A stretch of DNA of 13,350 nt. Origin: Rhodothermaceae bacterium (GTDB lineage: Bacteria > Bacteroidota > Rhodothermia > Rhodothermales > Rubricoccaceae). This document shows positions 1 to 7,679 of the stretch, piece after piece. The notes below the pieces were generated by a model. That model did not search any database and had not been told where the DNA came from. It worked only from the letters and a program-made list of their open reading frames with translations. Each line of letters starts with the position of its first letter. Within the stretch, counting starts at the first letter, position 1. Location of the stretch: the NCBI GenBank assembly GCA_013003465.1, contig JABDIZ010000029.1, positions 1 to 13,350 of the forward strand, in the 5' to 3' direction. The translations under genes were made by a program, and so were the position numbers.

Positions 1-389
1 TCCACATCGGGCTCCCCGTCAAGCACCCACTCGATGCGGCGGAGGCCACCGGCCGTCGTCTCCCCGCTGACGCCTGCGTTTACCGCGCGCACGGACCACC
101 CCGCCTCCCGCGCCCGTGCCTCGATGCGCGCGGGATAGGCGTCGGCGGAGGGATCGGCCAGTCCGAAGCCTGCCGTCAGGCTGTCGCCGAAGAACAGGAC
201 GGTTACGGTGTCGTCATCGCCTGCCTCCGTCGGCGCTGTGCAGGCGCTTGCGGGAGCGGCTTCCGGTTCGGCATTCGCCTCCGCTGCGGGCGGTTCGGGA
301 TCAGGATTTTCCAGAGACGAGGAGGGCGGGCGGTCGCACCCGACCGTGAGGAGAGAAAGGCTCGCAAGGAGCACGAAGAGACGAAGCAT
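1..389 (-). CDS. tesA: TesA-like GDSL arylesterase/lysophospholipase lipoprotein, N-terminal part (cut by left edge)
   Basis: The minus-strand frame starting at ATG 389 gives 129 residues and then leaves the window. Residues 1-17 are a signal peptide ending in LTVG before Cys18, a slightly non-standard lipobox, so a lipid-anchored envelope protein is likely. Residues 20-60 are a Pro/Glu/Ala-rich linker. GDSL block I follows (FFGDSLTAGFG, nucleophile Ser70), then YPARIEARA and the block II glycine in NAGVSGETTAGG near residue 108. This order is typical of the SGNH hydrolase TesA/arylesterase, which hydrolyses acyl esters and lysophospholipids in the periplasm. The catalytic Asp-His pair lies beyond the edge. 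It is divergent from the YbbA/YbbP-like ABC genes, the same neighbourhood as tesA-ybbA-ybbP in proteobacteria, which supports the name. The 168 bases to the ATPase start show no promoter I would defend. Confidence 0.9.
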   Translation of the reverse strand, partial: MLRLFVLLASLSLLTVGCDRPPSSSLENPDPEPPAAEANAEPEAAPASACTAPTEAGDDDTVTVLFFGDSLTAGFGLADPSADAYPARIEARAREAGWSVRAVNAGVSGETTAGGLRRIEWVLDGEPDV

Positions 390-557
390 GAAGCGGGAAT
401 GCTGGTCGAGAGCCCTTCACCCCGCGAGGCCGCGTGCTGTTCCGCGAATCCGCGCCCGCGCCGACACGTATGAGCGCTCCGTGATGACGCCGAGCTTCGC
501 CGCACCTGATGCTGTCTCGGGCTGTTGTCCTGCCTCCCATCTGCTTTGTCCACCCCC

Positions 558-1289
558 GTGTCGCCCTCGTCCCCCCCCCTGGTGCTCGTCGCCGAGCGCC
601 TCACCAAGACCTTTGCCAGCGGAAACCGCACGCTCACGGTCCTCGCTGAGGTGTCATTCGCCGTGGACACCGGGGCAACCTGCGCCATCGTCGGCCCCTC
701 GGGTAGCGGCAAGACGACTCTGCTCGGCCTCTGCGCAGGCCTCGACCGCCCCACGTCGGGGACTGTGTGGCTCGCAGGAGCCGATCTGAACGCCCTTGAC
801 GAGGACGCGCGCGCGGCACTCCGCGCGCAGCACGTCGGCTTCATCTTTCAGAGTTTCCGCCTCATCCCGACGCTGACGGCCCTCGAAAATGTGATGGTGC
901 CACTCGAATTGCAGGGCGAACGCGGCGCCCACGATCGCGCGGCGACGCTCCTCGACCGCGTAGGCCTCGGCGACCGCCTCGATCACTACCCAACGCAACT
1001 CTCCGGCGGCGAGCAGCAGCGCGTCGCCATCGCACGGGCCTTCATCCACCGCCCCGCCATCCTCTTCGCCGACGAACCGACGGGCAACCTCGACGACGAC
1101 ACCAGCCATCGGATCGAAGACCTGTTGTTCGAACTCAACCGCGAGGCGGGTACGGCGCTCATCGTCGTTACGCACGACCTGGAGTTGGCGGCGCGGTGCG
1201 AGCGGACGATTCGCCTGCGCGGCGGCCGCGTGGTCGAGGAGATGGGAGATAGCCACTGGGAAATGGGGGCCGAGGCCTCCGCTGCTTGA
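558..1289 (+). CDS. ybbA: ABC transporter ATP-binding protein, YbbA/LolD type
   Basis: This is a complete ABC ATPase of the MacB/LolD/YbbA branch. Counting from TTG 525, it has Walker A GPSGSGKTT at residues 57-65, Q-loop Gln109, signature LSGGEQQR at 159-166, Walker B ILFADEP at 179-185 with the DEPTGNLD motif of this subfamily, and H-loop His217. It should energise the FtsX-type permease encoded next. E. coli YbbA-YbbP is linked to TesA; its substrate is poorly defined. The start is uncertain: TTG 525, TTG 546 and GTG 558 are all in frame and none has a Shine-Dalgarno sequence. I chose GTG 558 because it leaves only a short tail before the conserved LVLVAERLTKTF. The last 15 or so codons (EEMGDSHWEMGAEASAA) fall in a 7-base repeat and are probably not functionally constrained. 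Confidence 0.93.
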   Translation: MSPSSPPLVLVAERLTKTFASGNRTLTVLAEVSFAVDTGATCAIVGPSGSGKTTLLGLCAGLDRPTSGTVWLAGADLNALDEDARAALRAQHVGFIFQSFRLIPTLTALENVMVPLELQGERGAHDRAATLLDRVGLGDRLDHYPTQLSGGEQQRVAIARAFIHRPAILFADEPTGNLDDDTSHRIEDLLFELNREAGTALIVVTHDLELAARCERTIRLRGGRVVEEMGDSHWEMGAEASAA

Positions 1290-1325
1290 ACATCTCCTCC
1301 CCATTTTCCCTACCCCACGTTTCAC
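1236..1325. repeat. Degenerate 7-base repeat with inverted copies at the ATPase/permease junction
   Basis: From 1238 the purine strand reads in 7-base steps: GGAGATG, GGAGATA, a diverged unit, then GGAAATG. After the stop codon the pattern appears inverted in a pyrimidine-rich run up to the permease ATG. GAGGAGATG at 1236-1244 is the exact reverse complement of CATCTCCTC at 1291-1299. GGGAAATGGGG at 1258-1268 matches CCCCATTTTCCC at 1299-1310 with one bulge. The arms are interleaved (A-B-A'-B'), so the two pairings give a pseudoknot-like order rather than one long hairpin. Confidence 0.6.
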
Positions 1326-1330
1326 CTCCT

Positions 1331-3862
1331 ATGTTCGTCCCTTCCCTCGCGTGGCGCGACAGCCGACGGATGCGGCGGCGGCTCCTGCTCTACGTCTCTG
1401 CGATGGCGCTCGGCGTGGCAGCGCTCGTCGCCATCCGCTCGTTCGGGGAAAACCTGGAGACGGCGCTCGCGACGCAGGCGCGCGACGTGTTCGGCGCGGA
1501 CTTGATCGTCTGGAACTGGGGCAACTTCAACGATGCCAACGAGGCCTTCGTCGATTCGCTCGCCGAGGCGCATTCGGGGACTGTGGCACGCGAGGTCTCG
1601 ACGCCCTCGATGGCGCTGTTTCCGCAGAGCGGCGGTACGCGCCTCATCCAGGTCCGCGCTCTCGACGGCGACTTCCCCTTCTACGGCCAGATCACAACGA
1701 CCCCTGCCGAGGCCGCCGACACGTATCTCGATGACGGCAAGGCGCTCGTGGACGCCGCCCTCCTGCTCCAGTACGACGCCGCCATCGGCGACTCCATCCG
1801 CATCGGGACGGAGCAGTACCAGATCGCCGGGCAGATCGACGGGATCACCGGGCAGACGGGGATCGAGGCGCTCGTCGGGCCGCGCGTGTACGTGCCGCTG
1901 GACCGCCTGGATCGTGAACTGCTCCGCTTCGGCAGCCGCTTCACCACGAGCGCCTACTTCCGCTTCGACGCGCCGGGAACGAACGCCGATGCCATCCTCA
2001 CCGCCATCGAGCCGCAACTCGAAGCGATGGACCTGCGCGGCGACTCGGTAGGCAGTGCGCAGGGCGACTGGAGCGATGCGCTCGGCAACCTGACGCGCTT
2101 CCTCGAACTGGTCGGCTTCATCGCGCTGCTGCTCGGCGGCCTCGGCGTGGCGAGCGCGGTCAGCGTCTACGTCCGTCAGAAAGCCGACACCGTGGCCACG
2201 CTGCGCTGCCTCGGCGCAACGGCCGGGCAGACGCTCCGCATCTACACGCTCCAGGCCCTCGTGCTCGGGTTCATCGGGGCCGTCCTCGGCGCGGCGCTCG
2301 GCGTGGCCGTGCAGACGCTCCTCCCGCGCGTGCTCGGGCCCTTCCTCCCGGTAACGGTCGAGACGGCATTCGTATGGGAGCCGGTGCTGCAAGGGCTCGG
2401 CGTGGGTGTCGTGGTGGCGCTCGCCTTTGCGATGCTGCCGCTCCTGGCCGTCCGCCGCATCCCACCCCTCCGCGCGCTCCGCGCCGACGCGCGTGCCCGC
2501 GGCATCGACCTGTGGCGCGGGCTTCTGATACTCCTCCTCATCGCAGGAATCGGCGCGTTCGCTTGGATGCAGACGGGCGGCGACCTACGCGCGGCCATCG
2601 GCTTCCCGGCGGGCGTGATTGTGGCGTTCGGCGTGCTCGCCCTCGCGGCGAAGCTCGTGCAGACGCTCGCGCGGCGGCTCGTGCCGAAGCGTGCGCCGTA
2701 CGCCTGGCGGCAGGGCCTCGCCAACCTTTATCGACCCGGCAACCAGACGCTCGTGCTTCTGCTGACCCTCGGCCTCGGCACGTTCCTGCTAATGACGCTC
2801 ACGGTCGTGCAGCGCTCTCTCCTCGCCCCCATCGCCCTCCCCGACGACGGCGAGGGCCGCCCCGACGTGATCCTCTTCGACATCCAGGCCGACCAGCGCG
2901 AGGCCGTCGCTGATCTCGTCCGCGAGCAGGGCCTGCCGCTCATCGATGAGGTGCCGCTGATCGCGATGCGCCTGACGGCCATCAACGGCCGCGAGACGGA
3001 GGACATCCGCCTGGATTCGACCGACGAGCGCCCCGACTGGGCGCTCGTCCGCGAATACCGCTCGACCTACCGCGCACACACCGAAGACTCCGAAGAAGTG
3101 CTCGAAGGCGCAATGGTGCCCCGCGTCCCGGCCGACACCGCCGTCATCCCCGTCTCCGTCGAACTCGACCTGGCCAACGAACTCGGCGTGGGCCTCGGTG
3201 ACCGGCTGACGTGGCGCGTCGCGGGCCGCCCGATGGAAACCGAAATCGCCAGCCTCCGCCGCGTGGACTGGGCACGCGTCCAGCCCAACTTCTTCGTCGT
3301 CTTCCCCGAAGGCCCCCTCGACGAGGCGCCGCAGTTCGGCATCATCACGACGCGGGCGGGCACGCCGGAGCGCTCGGCACGGCTCCAGCGCGCGGCCATC
3401 GAACGCTTCCCCAACATCTCGGCGGTGGATGTAGGGCTCGTGCTCGGGCTTATTGAGGGCGTACTCGGGCGCGTCGCGTTCGTCTTGCAGTTCATGGCGC
3501 TGTTCTCGGTCGGTACCGGCCTCGTCGTACTCGCGGGGGCGGTGCGGATCGCGCGCTTGCAACGCATTGCCGAGAGCGTGCTCCTCCGCACCCTCGGCGC
3601 CAACCGGGGGCAGGTGCGCCGCATCCTCGTGGCCGAGTACCTCTTCCTCGGCCTGCTCGCCGCGCTGACCGGCATTGGCCTGGCCCTCCTCGGGGGCTGG
3701 GCCCTTGCGACGTTCGTCTTCGAGACGCCGTTTGTCCTCGCATGGGAATGGATCGCCGGGACGCTTGTGGCCGTGCCTGCGCTTACGATTGCGATTGGCC
3801 TCGCCGGGAGCCGGGGCCTGCTCAGCCGCCCACCCCTCGACGTGCTCCGCGCCGAGGTCTAG
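1331..3862 (+). CDS. ybbP: ABC transporter permease with two FtsX domains (YbbP-like)
   Basis: From ATG 1331 this is 843 residues, beginning MFVPSLAWRDSRRMRRRLL, the usual start of YbbP-type permeases. Another in-frame start (TTG 1286) overlaps the ATPase stop but adds 15 poorly constrained residues. One N-terminal membrane segment (about 18-38) is followed by a MacB-like extracytoplasmic domain (about 40-255). A first FtsX unit lies at about 260-390, with the cytoplasmic coupling stretch VRQKADTVATLRCLGAT. Several membrane segments follow between 395 and 495, then a second extracytoplasmic domain (about 500-700) and a second FtsX unit (about 710-840) with its own coupling stretch AESVLLRTLGANRGQVRRI. 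The duplicated layout allows one chain to work with an ATPase dimer. It is in an operon with the ATPase. The family moves lipids, lipoproteins or hydrophobic cargo out of the inner membrane; the substrate here is unknown. Confidence 0.92.
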   Translation: MFVPSLAWRDSRRMRRRLLLYVSAMALGVAALVAIRSFGENLETALATQARDVFGADLIVWNWGNFNDANEAFVDSLAEAHSGTVAREVSTPSMALFPQSGGTRLIQVRALDGDFPFYGQITTTPAEAADTYLDDGKALVDAALLLQYDAAIGDSIRIGTEQYQIAGQIDGITGQTGIEALVGPRVYVPLDRLDRELLRFGSRFTTSAYFRFDAPGTNADAILTAIEPQLEAMDLRGDSVGSAQGDWSDALGNLTRFLELVGFIALLLGGLGVASAVSVYVRQKADTVATLRCLGATAGQTLRIYTLQALVLGFIGAVLGAALGVAVQTLLPRVLGPFLPVTVETAFVWEPVLQGLGVGVVVALAFAMLPLLAVRRIPPLRALRADARARGIDLWRGLLILLLIAGIGAFAWMQTGGDLRAAIGFPAGVIVAFGVLALAAKLVQTLARRLVPKRAPYAWRQGLANLYRPGNQTLVLLLTLGLGTFLLMTLTVVQRSLLAPIALPDDGEGRPDVILFDIQADQREAVADLVREQGLPLIDEVPLIAMRLTAINGRETEDIRLDSTDERPDWALVREYRSTYRAHTEDSEEVLEGAMVPRVPADTAVIPVSVELDLANELGVGLGDRLTWRVAGRPMETEIASLRRVDWARVQPNFFVVFPEGPLDEAPQFGIITTRAGTPERSARLQRAAIERFPNISAVDVGLVLGLIEGVLGRVAFVLQFMALFSVGTGLVVLAGAVRIARLQRIAESVLLRTLGANRGQVRRILVAEYLFLGLLAALTGIGLALLGGWALATFVFETPFVLAWEWIAGTLVAVPALTIAIGLAGSRGLLSRPPLDVLRAEV

Positions 3863-5995
3863 CTAGGGCATGAGCCGCGGCAGAATACTCGCCTCGTCGT
3901 CGGTTGCAGGGCGCAGACGCACGGCCATGCCACCGCCTGCGGCGAGGCGCACGGGTAAAATCGTCGTGGCCTCCACGAGTCCGCGCTCAACGGTGACGGC
4001 GTGCGGGTTCGTCTCCCAGTCCGCGTCGTCGGCATCGCGGTAGACCTCGGCGACATACGCCCGGTCTGCATCGAGGAACGCGAGCGGTGTGGTGAGCATC
4101 CGGCCCTGTTCGTCGGTGACGGCCCCGAGGTACCAGTCGTCGGACTGGCGGTCTTTGCGCGCCATGACGAGGTAGTCGCCGATGGCCCCGGCGAGGACGC
4201 GCGAGTCGGCCCAGTCGGCGGGCACCTCGCGGATGAACTGGAAGGCGACGGGACGCTCGGCGTAGCTCTCCGGCTGATCGGCGACCATCTGGAGCGGGCT
4301 GTACATCGTCACGTAGAGCGCAAGTTGCTTGGCGAGCGTTGTGTTGACGCGGTTGTCGGGGCGGTTGCCGCGCGTGTGGAGCAGATCGAAGATGCCCGGC
4401 GTGAAGTCCATCGGGCCGGCCAGCAAGCGCGTGAACGGCAGGATGACCTCGTGCTCCGGCGGGTTGCCACCGTCGCCTGCCCAGGCGTTGTACTCCATGC
4501 CGCGTGCCCCCTCGCGCGTCATCAGGTTGGGCCATGTTCGCCGCAGCCCCGTGTCCTTGATCGGCTCGTGGATGTTGACCATGATGCGGTGCCGCGCCGC
4601 CGCCTCGACGGTTCGCTGGTAGTGGCGGACCATCCACTGCCCGTGGTGCCACTCGAAGGCCGAGTCGCCCGGCGCCAGGCCCGGCCCGGCGGTGCGGACG
4701 AGCCCCTGCGCCCACTCGACGTAGCCCGTCTTGACGGCGCGCACGCCGTGCCGCTCGTAGAGCGCGTAGGCGTCGTCCAGTTGCGCCTCGTAGTTGGGCA
4801 CATCGCCGCCCGTCTCGTGATGGCCGACGAGCCGCACACCCCGTTCTGCCGCGTAGCGCGTCACCTCCTCGATGTCGAAGTCGTCGAAGGGTTCGGTGAA
4901 GGAGAAGTCGGCCTCGGGGCCGATCCAGCGGCGGTCCCAGCCCCGGTTCCAGCCCTCCACGAGCACGCCACCGAAGCCGTTGGCAGCGGCGAAGTCGATG
5001 TAGCGCTTCGTGTTGGCCGTCGTGGCGCCGTGGCGCTCGCCATCGTTCCAGGTTGTGATGTCCATGTGGATCTCCCACCAGACGCCCACGTACTTCTGCG
5101 GCTCGATCCAGCTCGTGTCTTCGATCTTCGACGGCTCGTTGAGGTTGAGCACGAGGTCGCTCTCGACCAAGTCGCCCGGCGTGTCGCCGACGAGGAACAC
5201 GCGCCACGGGCTCGCGTGCGGTGCCGTGGCGTAGACCTTGACGCCTGTGGACCACGGCACGAGGTCGGCTTCGAGCGAGGTAGGGCCGGTGATTTCGAGC
5301 GTCATCCCGGCGTAGTCGACGAGCGCCGCCTCGTGGAGGGCGACGTAACGGCTGTCGGGCAGTTCGAGCGTCAGCGGCGTGTGGACGACCTGCGCCGGCC
5401 GGTACGGATGCGGCTGCTCGTTGACGTTGGCATCGCCCTGAAACCGCCCCGCCTCTGAGAGCGGCGTATGGCGATAGGTGTACTCATAGCGCTCGCGCTG
5501 GTAGGCCGGAATCCACCACGCCATCGGCTCTGCCGCCAGGTTGAATTCCGTCACCTCATCGGCGAGGGCGAAGTCGGTCAGACCGTCCTGCGCAGGCCAT
5601 TCGTACCGAAAGCCAAGCCCTTCGTTGAACACCCGCACGGTGAGGTGCATCTGCACGCCGTCGCTGCTCTCTAGCATCAGGCGCACTTCGTTGTGGTGGT
5701 CGCGTACGAACTGGCGCTCCCCCCAGACGGTCTCCCACGTTTCATCGCGAGTGGCCGTCTCGGACCCGACGAGCATGAGCCCCTGATCCAGCCGCCGTCC
5801 GTCGGTGAACACGACGCCGAGGCGTGACGGAGTGACAAGGGGACGACCGAAACGCGCGACTCGATAAGTGAGCACGCCCTCGGTGTCGAGGTCGAGGGTG
5901 ACTGTGAGTGTCCCATCGGGCGAGGCCCCGCGCAGTGGCTGCGCCTGAGCAGGCGCAGCCATACTGAGGAGCAGCAGAACAGCAACGAAGCGCAT
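3863..5995 (-). CDS. Glycoside hydrolase family 97 (SusB-like alpha-glucosidase), exported
   Basis: This 710-residue protein has an N-terminal signal peptide (MRFVAVLLLLSMAAPAQAQ, cleavage near residue 19), so it is periplasmic or outer-membrane facing. The usual GH97 layout is visible: an N-terminal beta-sandwich (about 20-290), a TIM barrel (about 300-580) and a C-terminal beta domain. Signature stretches are HHETGGDVPNYE (392-403), VKTGYV (421-426), NIHEPIKDTGLRRTWPN (474-490) and REGARGMEYNAW (494-505). Glu477, Glu495 and Glu501 have spacings of 18 and 6, the same as SusB Glu508, Glu526 and Glu532 as I recall them. This favours the inverting alpha-glucosidase branch over the retaining alpha-galactosidase branch. 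No SusC/D genes are nearby, so it is not in a standard polysaccharide locus here. Its stop codon touches the convergent permease stop. The DUF2071 gene lies 57 bases upstream on the same strand. Confidence 0.93.
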   Translation of the reverse strand: MRFVAVLLLLSMAAPAQAQPLRGASPDGTLTVTLDLDTEGVLTYRVARFGRPLVTPSRLGVVFTDGRRLDQGLMLVGSETATRDETWETVWGERQFVRDHHNEVRLMLESSDGVQMHLTVRVFNEGLGFRYEWPAQDGLTDFALADEVTEFNLAAEPMAWWIPAYQRERYEYTYRHTPLSEAGRFQGDANVNEQPHPYRPAQVVHTPLTLELPDSRYVALHEAALVDYAGMTLEITGPTSLEADLVPWSTGVKVYATAPHASPWRVFLVGDTPGDLVESDLVLNLNEPSKIEDTSWIEPQKYVGVWWEIHMDITTWNDGERHGATTANTKRYIDFAAANGFGGVLVEGWNRGWDRRWIGPEADFSFTEPFDDFDIEEVTRYAAERGVRLVGHHETGGDVPNYEAQLDDAYALYERHGVRAVKTGYVEWAQGLVRTAGPGLAPGDSAFEWHHGQWMVRHYQRTVEAAARHRIMVNIHEPIKDTGLRRTWPNLMTREGARGMEYNAWAGDGGNPPEHEVILPFTRLLAGPMDFTPGIFDLLHTRGNRPDNRVNTTLAKQLALYVTMYSPLQMVADQPESYAERPVAFQFIREVPADWADSRVLAGAIGDYLVMARKDRQSDDWYLGAVTDEQGRMLTTPLAFLDADRAYVAEVYRDADDADWETNPHAVTVERGLVEATTILPVRLAAGGGMAVRLRPATDDEASILPRLMP

Positions 5996-6052
5996 GGCGG
6001 GAGCACAGTCGTCCTTGGAGCTGCCCGCAAGGTAGTGAACCCGATGCCTTCC

Positions 6053-6859
6053 TCAGCCCAAGCGAGGCCGCCCCATCCAGACATCGCGAACGCCGGGCGA
6101 GTAGGTCGCCCCGATGAAGTCGGCCTTCTGCATCCAGCCTCCCGTGGCGTCGAGGAGCGCATCGTCTAGAACCTCCCCATCGAAGGCGGTCTGTGGCCAC
6201 GGCGGGTGCCAGATGCGGAAGCAGCGACGCAGCCCATGCCAGGCGGTGTACGCGGTGTAGCGCTCCAGCAGAAACTCGGTCAGCGAGCCCCGCTCAGCCG
6301 GGCCGAGTTCGGCGTCGTAGGGCAGAGCGCCCTCGTAAATCAGCGGACCCGGAGCATCCGCCGCCGCCACGTAGCCCTCAAGCGTGCCCGTCTCGTGAAG
6401 GTGCCGATAGTCGAGGTTCCCGAGGCGATACGGCAGGCCGAACAGGGGTGGGCCGAGGCGCGCGGCGAGGGCATTCGGAATCCACTCAGCGAGGAAGTAG
6501 ATGCCGGGCTCGTCCTCGACTCGCACATACGTCCGCACGTTCAGCAACGGATGCGACGCAAGCGGAGCCATCACACGGCGTCCCCAGGCTCCCCCAAAAC
6601 GAAGATGGAGATCCTGCATGGTGAACGCGACGAGGCTCACGTACGCCTCGCCTCGGCGGAGATCGAGCGGGAACGGGACGAGCGGCTGGAGCGCGTCCGG
6701 ATCCACGCGGTAATGCAGAAAGACAGCCCGGAGCCAGTCGCTGCCGAGGGACGGGGCCCCTTCACGATCCAGAAAGCGCTGGCGCGCACGGGCACTCGGC
6801 GATGTGCGGGTGAGCGCAGCGAGCCCCGTGGGCTCGGCGAGCAGGGTGACCGCGGCCAT
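6053..6859 (-). CDS. DUF2071 family protein (YqjF-like)
   Basis: This 268-residue soluble protein has the DUF2071 pattern in order: WLRAVFLHYRVDPDALQPLVPFPLDL near the N-terminus, GEAYVSLVAFTMQDLHLRF, then LLNVRTYVR, PGIYFLAEWIPN, AARLGPPLFGLPYRLGNLDY, and a C-terminal half with little recognisable pattern. The family is thought to share the acetoacetate decarboxylase-like fold; no reaction is established, so I assign none. The start is ATG 6859 rather than TTG 6907, because GAGG sits 7 bases upstream of ATG 6859, one of the few clear ribosome-binding sites in the window. It may be co-transcribed with the GH97 gene 57 bases downstream, though nothing links their functions. Confidence 0.85.
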   Translation of the reverse strand: MAAVTLLAEPTGLAALTRTSPSARARQRFLDREGAPSLGSDWLRAVFLHYRVDPDALQPLVPFPLDLRRGEAYVSLVAFTMQDLHLRFGGAWGRRVMAPLASHPLLNVRTYVRVEDEPGIYFLAEWIPNALAARLGPPLFGLPYRLGNLDYRHLHETGTLEGYVAAADAPGPLIYEGALPYDAELGPAERGSLTEFLLERYTAYTAWHGLRRCFRIWHPPWPQTAFDGEVLDDALLDATGGWMQKADFIGATYSPGVRDVWMGRPRLG

Positions 6860-6876
6860 GGCACAACCTCGCTGGC

Positions 6877-6904
6877 ATTCTAAACTTTCATTATTTACTG
6901 AAAA
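6877..6904 (-). promoter_or_regulatory. Possible sigma70-type promoter of the DUF2071 gene
   Basis: On the minus strand TTTTCA (6904-6899) and TAGAAT (6882-6877) are separated by 16 bases in a short AT-rich island, unlike the GC-rich surroundings. The predicted transcript would begin near 6870, just before the GAGG ribosome-binding site of the gene starting at 6859. The island overlaps the tail of the rimK remnant. This rests on pattern matching alone. Confidence 0.35.
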
Positions 6905-7208
6905 CAATGCCGAAGGTTGCGCCAGCTCCGCTTTTTCCCACTCTTTGCCGCCAACTCGCGCTCGATGTGCTGCACGGTGAGCCCACAGAAGGTGATGGAC
7001 GCCCCGATGCGCGGGGTCACGGCATCGATATCGTCAGCCGCTCGCCCTGGTAGTGCAATTCCGGCCTGTCGGCGGTGAGGTGCATCGCGCAGCGAAGCGT
7101 GTCGAGCACGCGGACGGTGTGGCCGCGTTCCTCTGTTGCCTCCATGAGGCAGCGCGTCGAGTAGAGTTCCGCGTTTCGGGAGAGAATGACAAGCTGTACG
7201 GGCGTGGC
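6895..7208 (-). pseudogene. rimK: rimK remnant (ribosomal protein S6 glutamate ligase), N-terminal part, frameshifted and truncated
   Basis: Directly after the protease stop the minus strand reads VQLVILSRNAELYSTRC, then LMEATEERGHTVRVLDTLRC, then HYQGERL. This matches the start of RimK (ILSRNxxLYSTRRLxEAxxxRGHxVxVxDxLRC). Around 7035-7047 the frame must shift by one base to continue as DDIDAVTPRIGASITFCG, again a RimK hallmark (FDAVIPRIGxSITFYG). Past TVQHIE (about 6965) the match is lost and a stop follows at 6895-6897. There is no ATG, GTG or TTG between the protease stop and the homology. Only about 80-90 of the roughly 300 RimK residues remain and the ATP-grasp catalytic domain is absent, so this cannot be a working ligase. 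The identification comes from recalled family motifs. A sequencing error could explain the frameshift but not the missing C-terminus. Confidence 0.82.
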
Positions 7209-7679
7209 TTACTGATAAAAATCCGTTGGGCGCGTGAGTTGCCCCAGCCGGTAGGAGGCCCCGGCGTCCACGAGCACGCGGCCTGCCATCGCCTCGCGCC
7301 CGAGCAGCATGGGAAACTTCATCGAGGCGCGGTCCGTGAGGGTCAGTTCGATGGCCCAGACGGGCGCGTCGGCGCGGAGCCCAAGACGCAGTTGTGTCTG
7401 CACGACGACCCGTGTATCGGCGTGCCCGCTCGACGACGTGACCTCGCGCTCGTCTGTGATGGGCGCCTCCCCGACAACGACGAGATGGCGATACCTCTGG
7501 TGAAAGGGGCGGACGCTGAACCGCGCCCAGGGTACCCCGTCGCGCTCGCTTCGGACGATATCGGTGGCATGGAGCGAGGAGGTCGCCGCGCCCGTGTCCA
7601 CCTTGCAGCGGATGGCCATCAGGCCCAGGTCGGGAAGCGCAACCCACTCGCGCCAGCCCAGAATCAGCGGCTCACTCAA
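7209..7679 (-). CDS. RimB-like retropepsin / 'ATP-dependent zinc protease' family (Zn_protease, PF05618)
   Basis: This 156-residue protein is typical in length for the family. It has the aspartic-protease-like motif VDTGAATSSLHA (residues 27-38), the family stretch TSSSGHADTRVVVQT (81-95) and FPMLLGREAM (122-131). It starts with ILGWREWVALPDLGL, the usual family opening. Relatives sit with RimK, which adds glutamates to ribosomal protein S6; Pseudomonas RimB is reported to remove them. The start is TTG 7679, which overlaps the pyrB stop by 8 bases, pointing to translational coupling; no better start exists upstream in frame. Its stop TAA is followed in the same frame by the rimK remnant. Catalysis and S6 specificity are inferred from the family; its substrate may now be something else. 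Confidence 0.87.
   Translation of the reverse strand: MSEPLILGWREWVALPDLGLMAIRCKVDTGAATSSLHATDIVRSERDGVPWARFSVRPFHQRYRHLVVVGEAPITDEREVTSSSGHADTRVVVQTQLRLGLRADAPVWAIELTLTDRASMKFPMLLGREAMAGRVLVDAGASYRLGQLTRPTDFYQ

Noticed and set aside
203..844. Long minus-strand frame across the tesA/ATPase divergent region
   Set aside because: It overlaps two well-supported genes in the wrong frame and its translation is rich in Arg/Ser/Pro with no domain.
4001..5458. 485-codon plus-strand frame inside the GH97 gene
   Set aside because: GC-rich genes commonly give long antisense frames. The GH97 frame has clear family motifs and this one has none.
6895..7647. 250-codon minus-strand frame treated as one protein
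   Set aside because: Only its last part (DDIDAVTPRIGASITFCG) is meaningful, as the second half of the rimK remnant. The rest is an off-frame reading of the protease gene.
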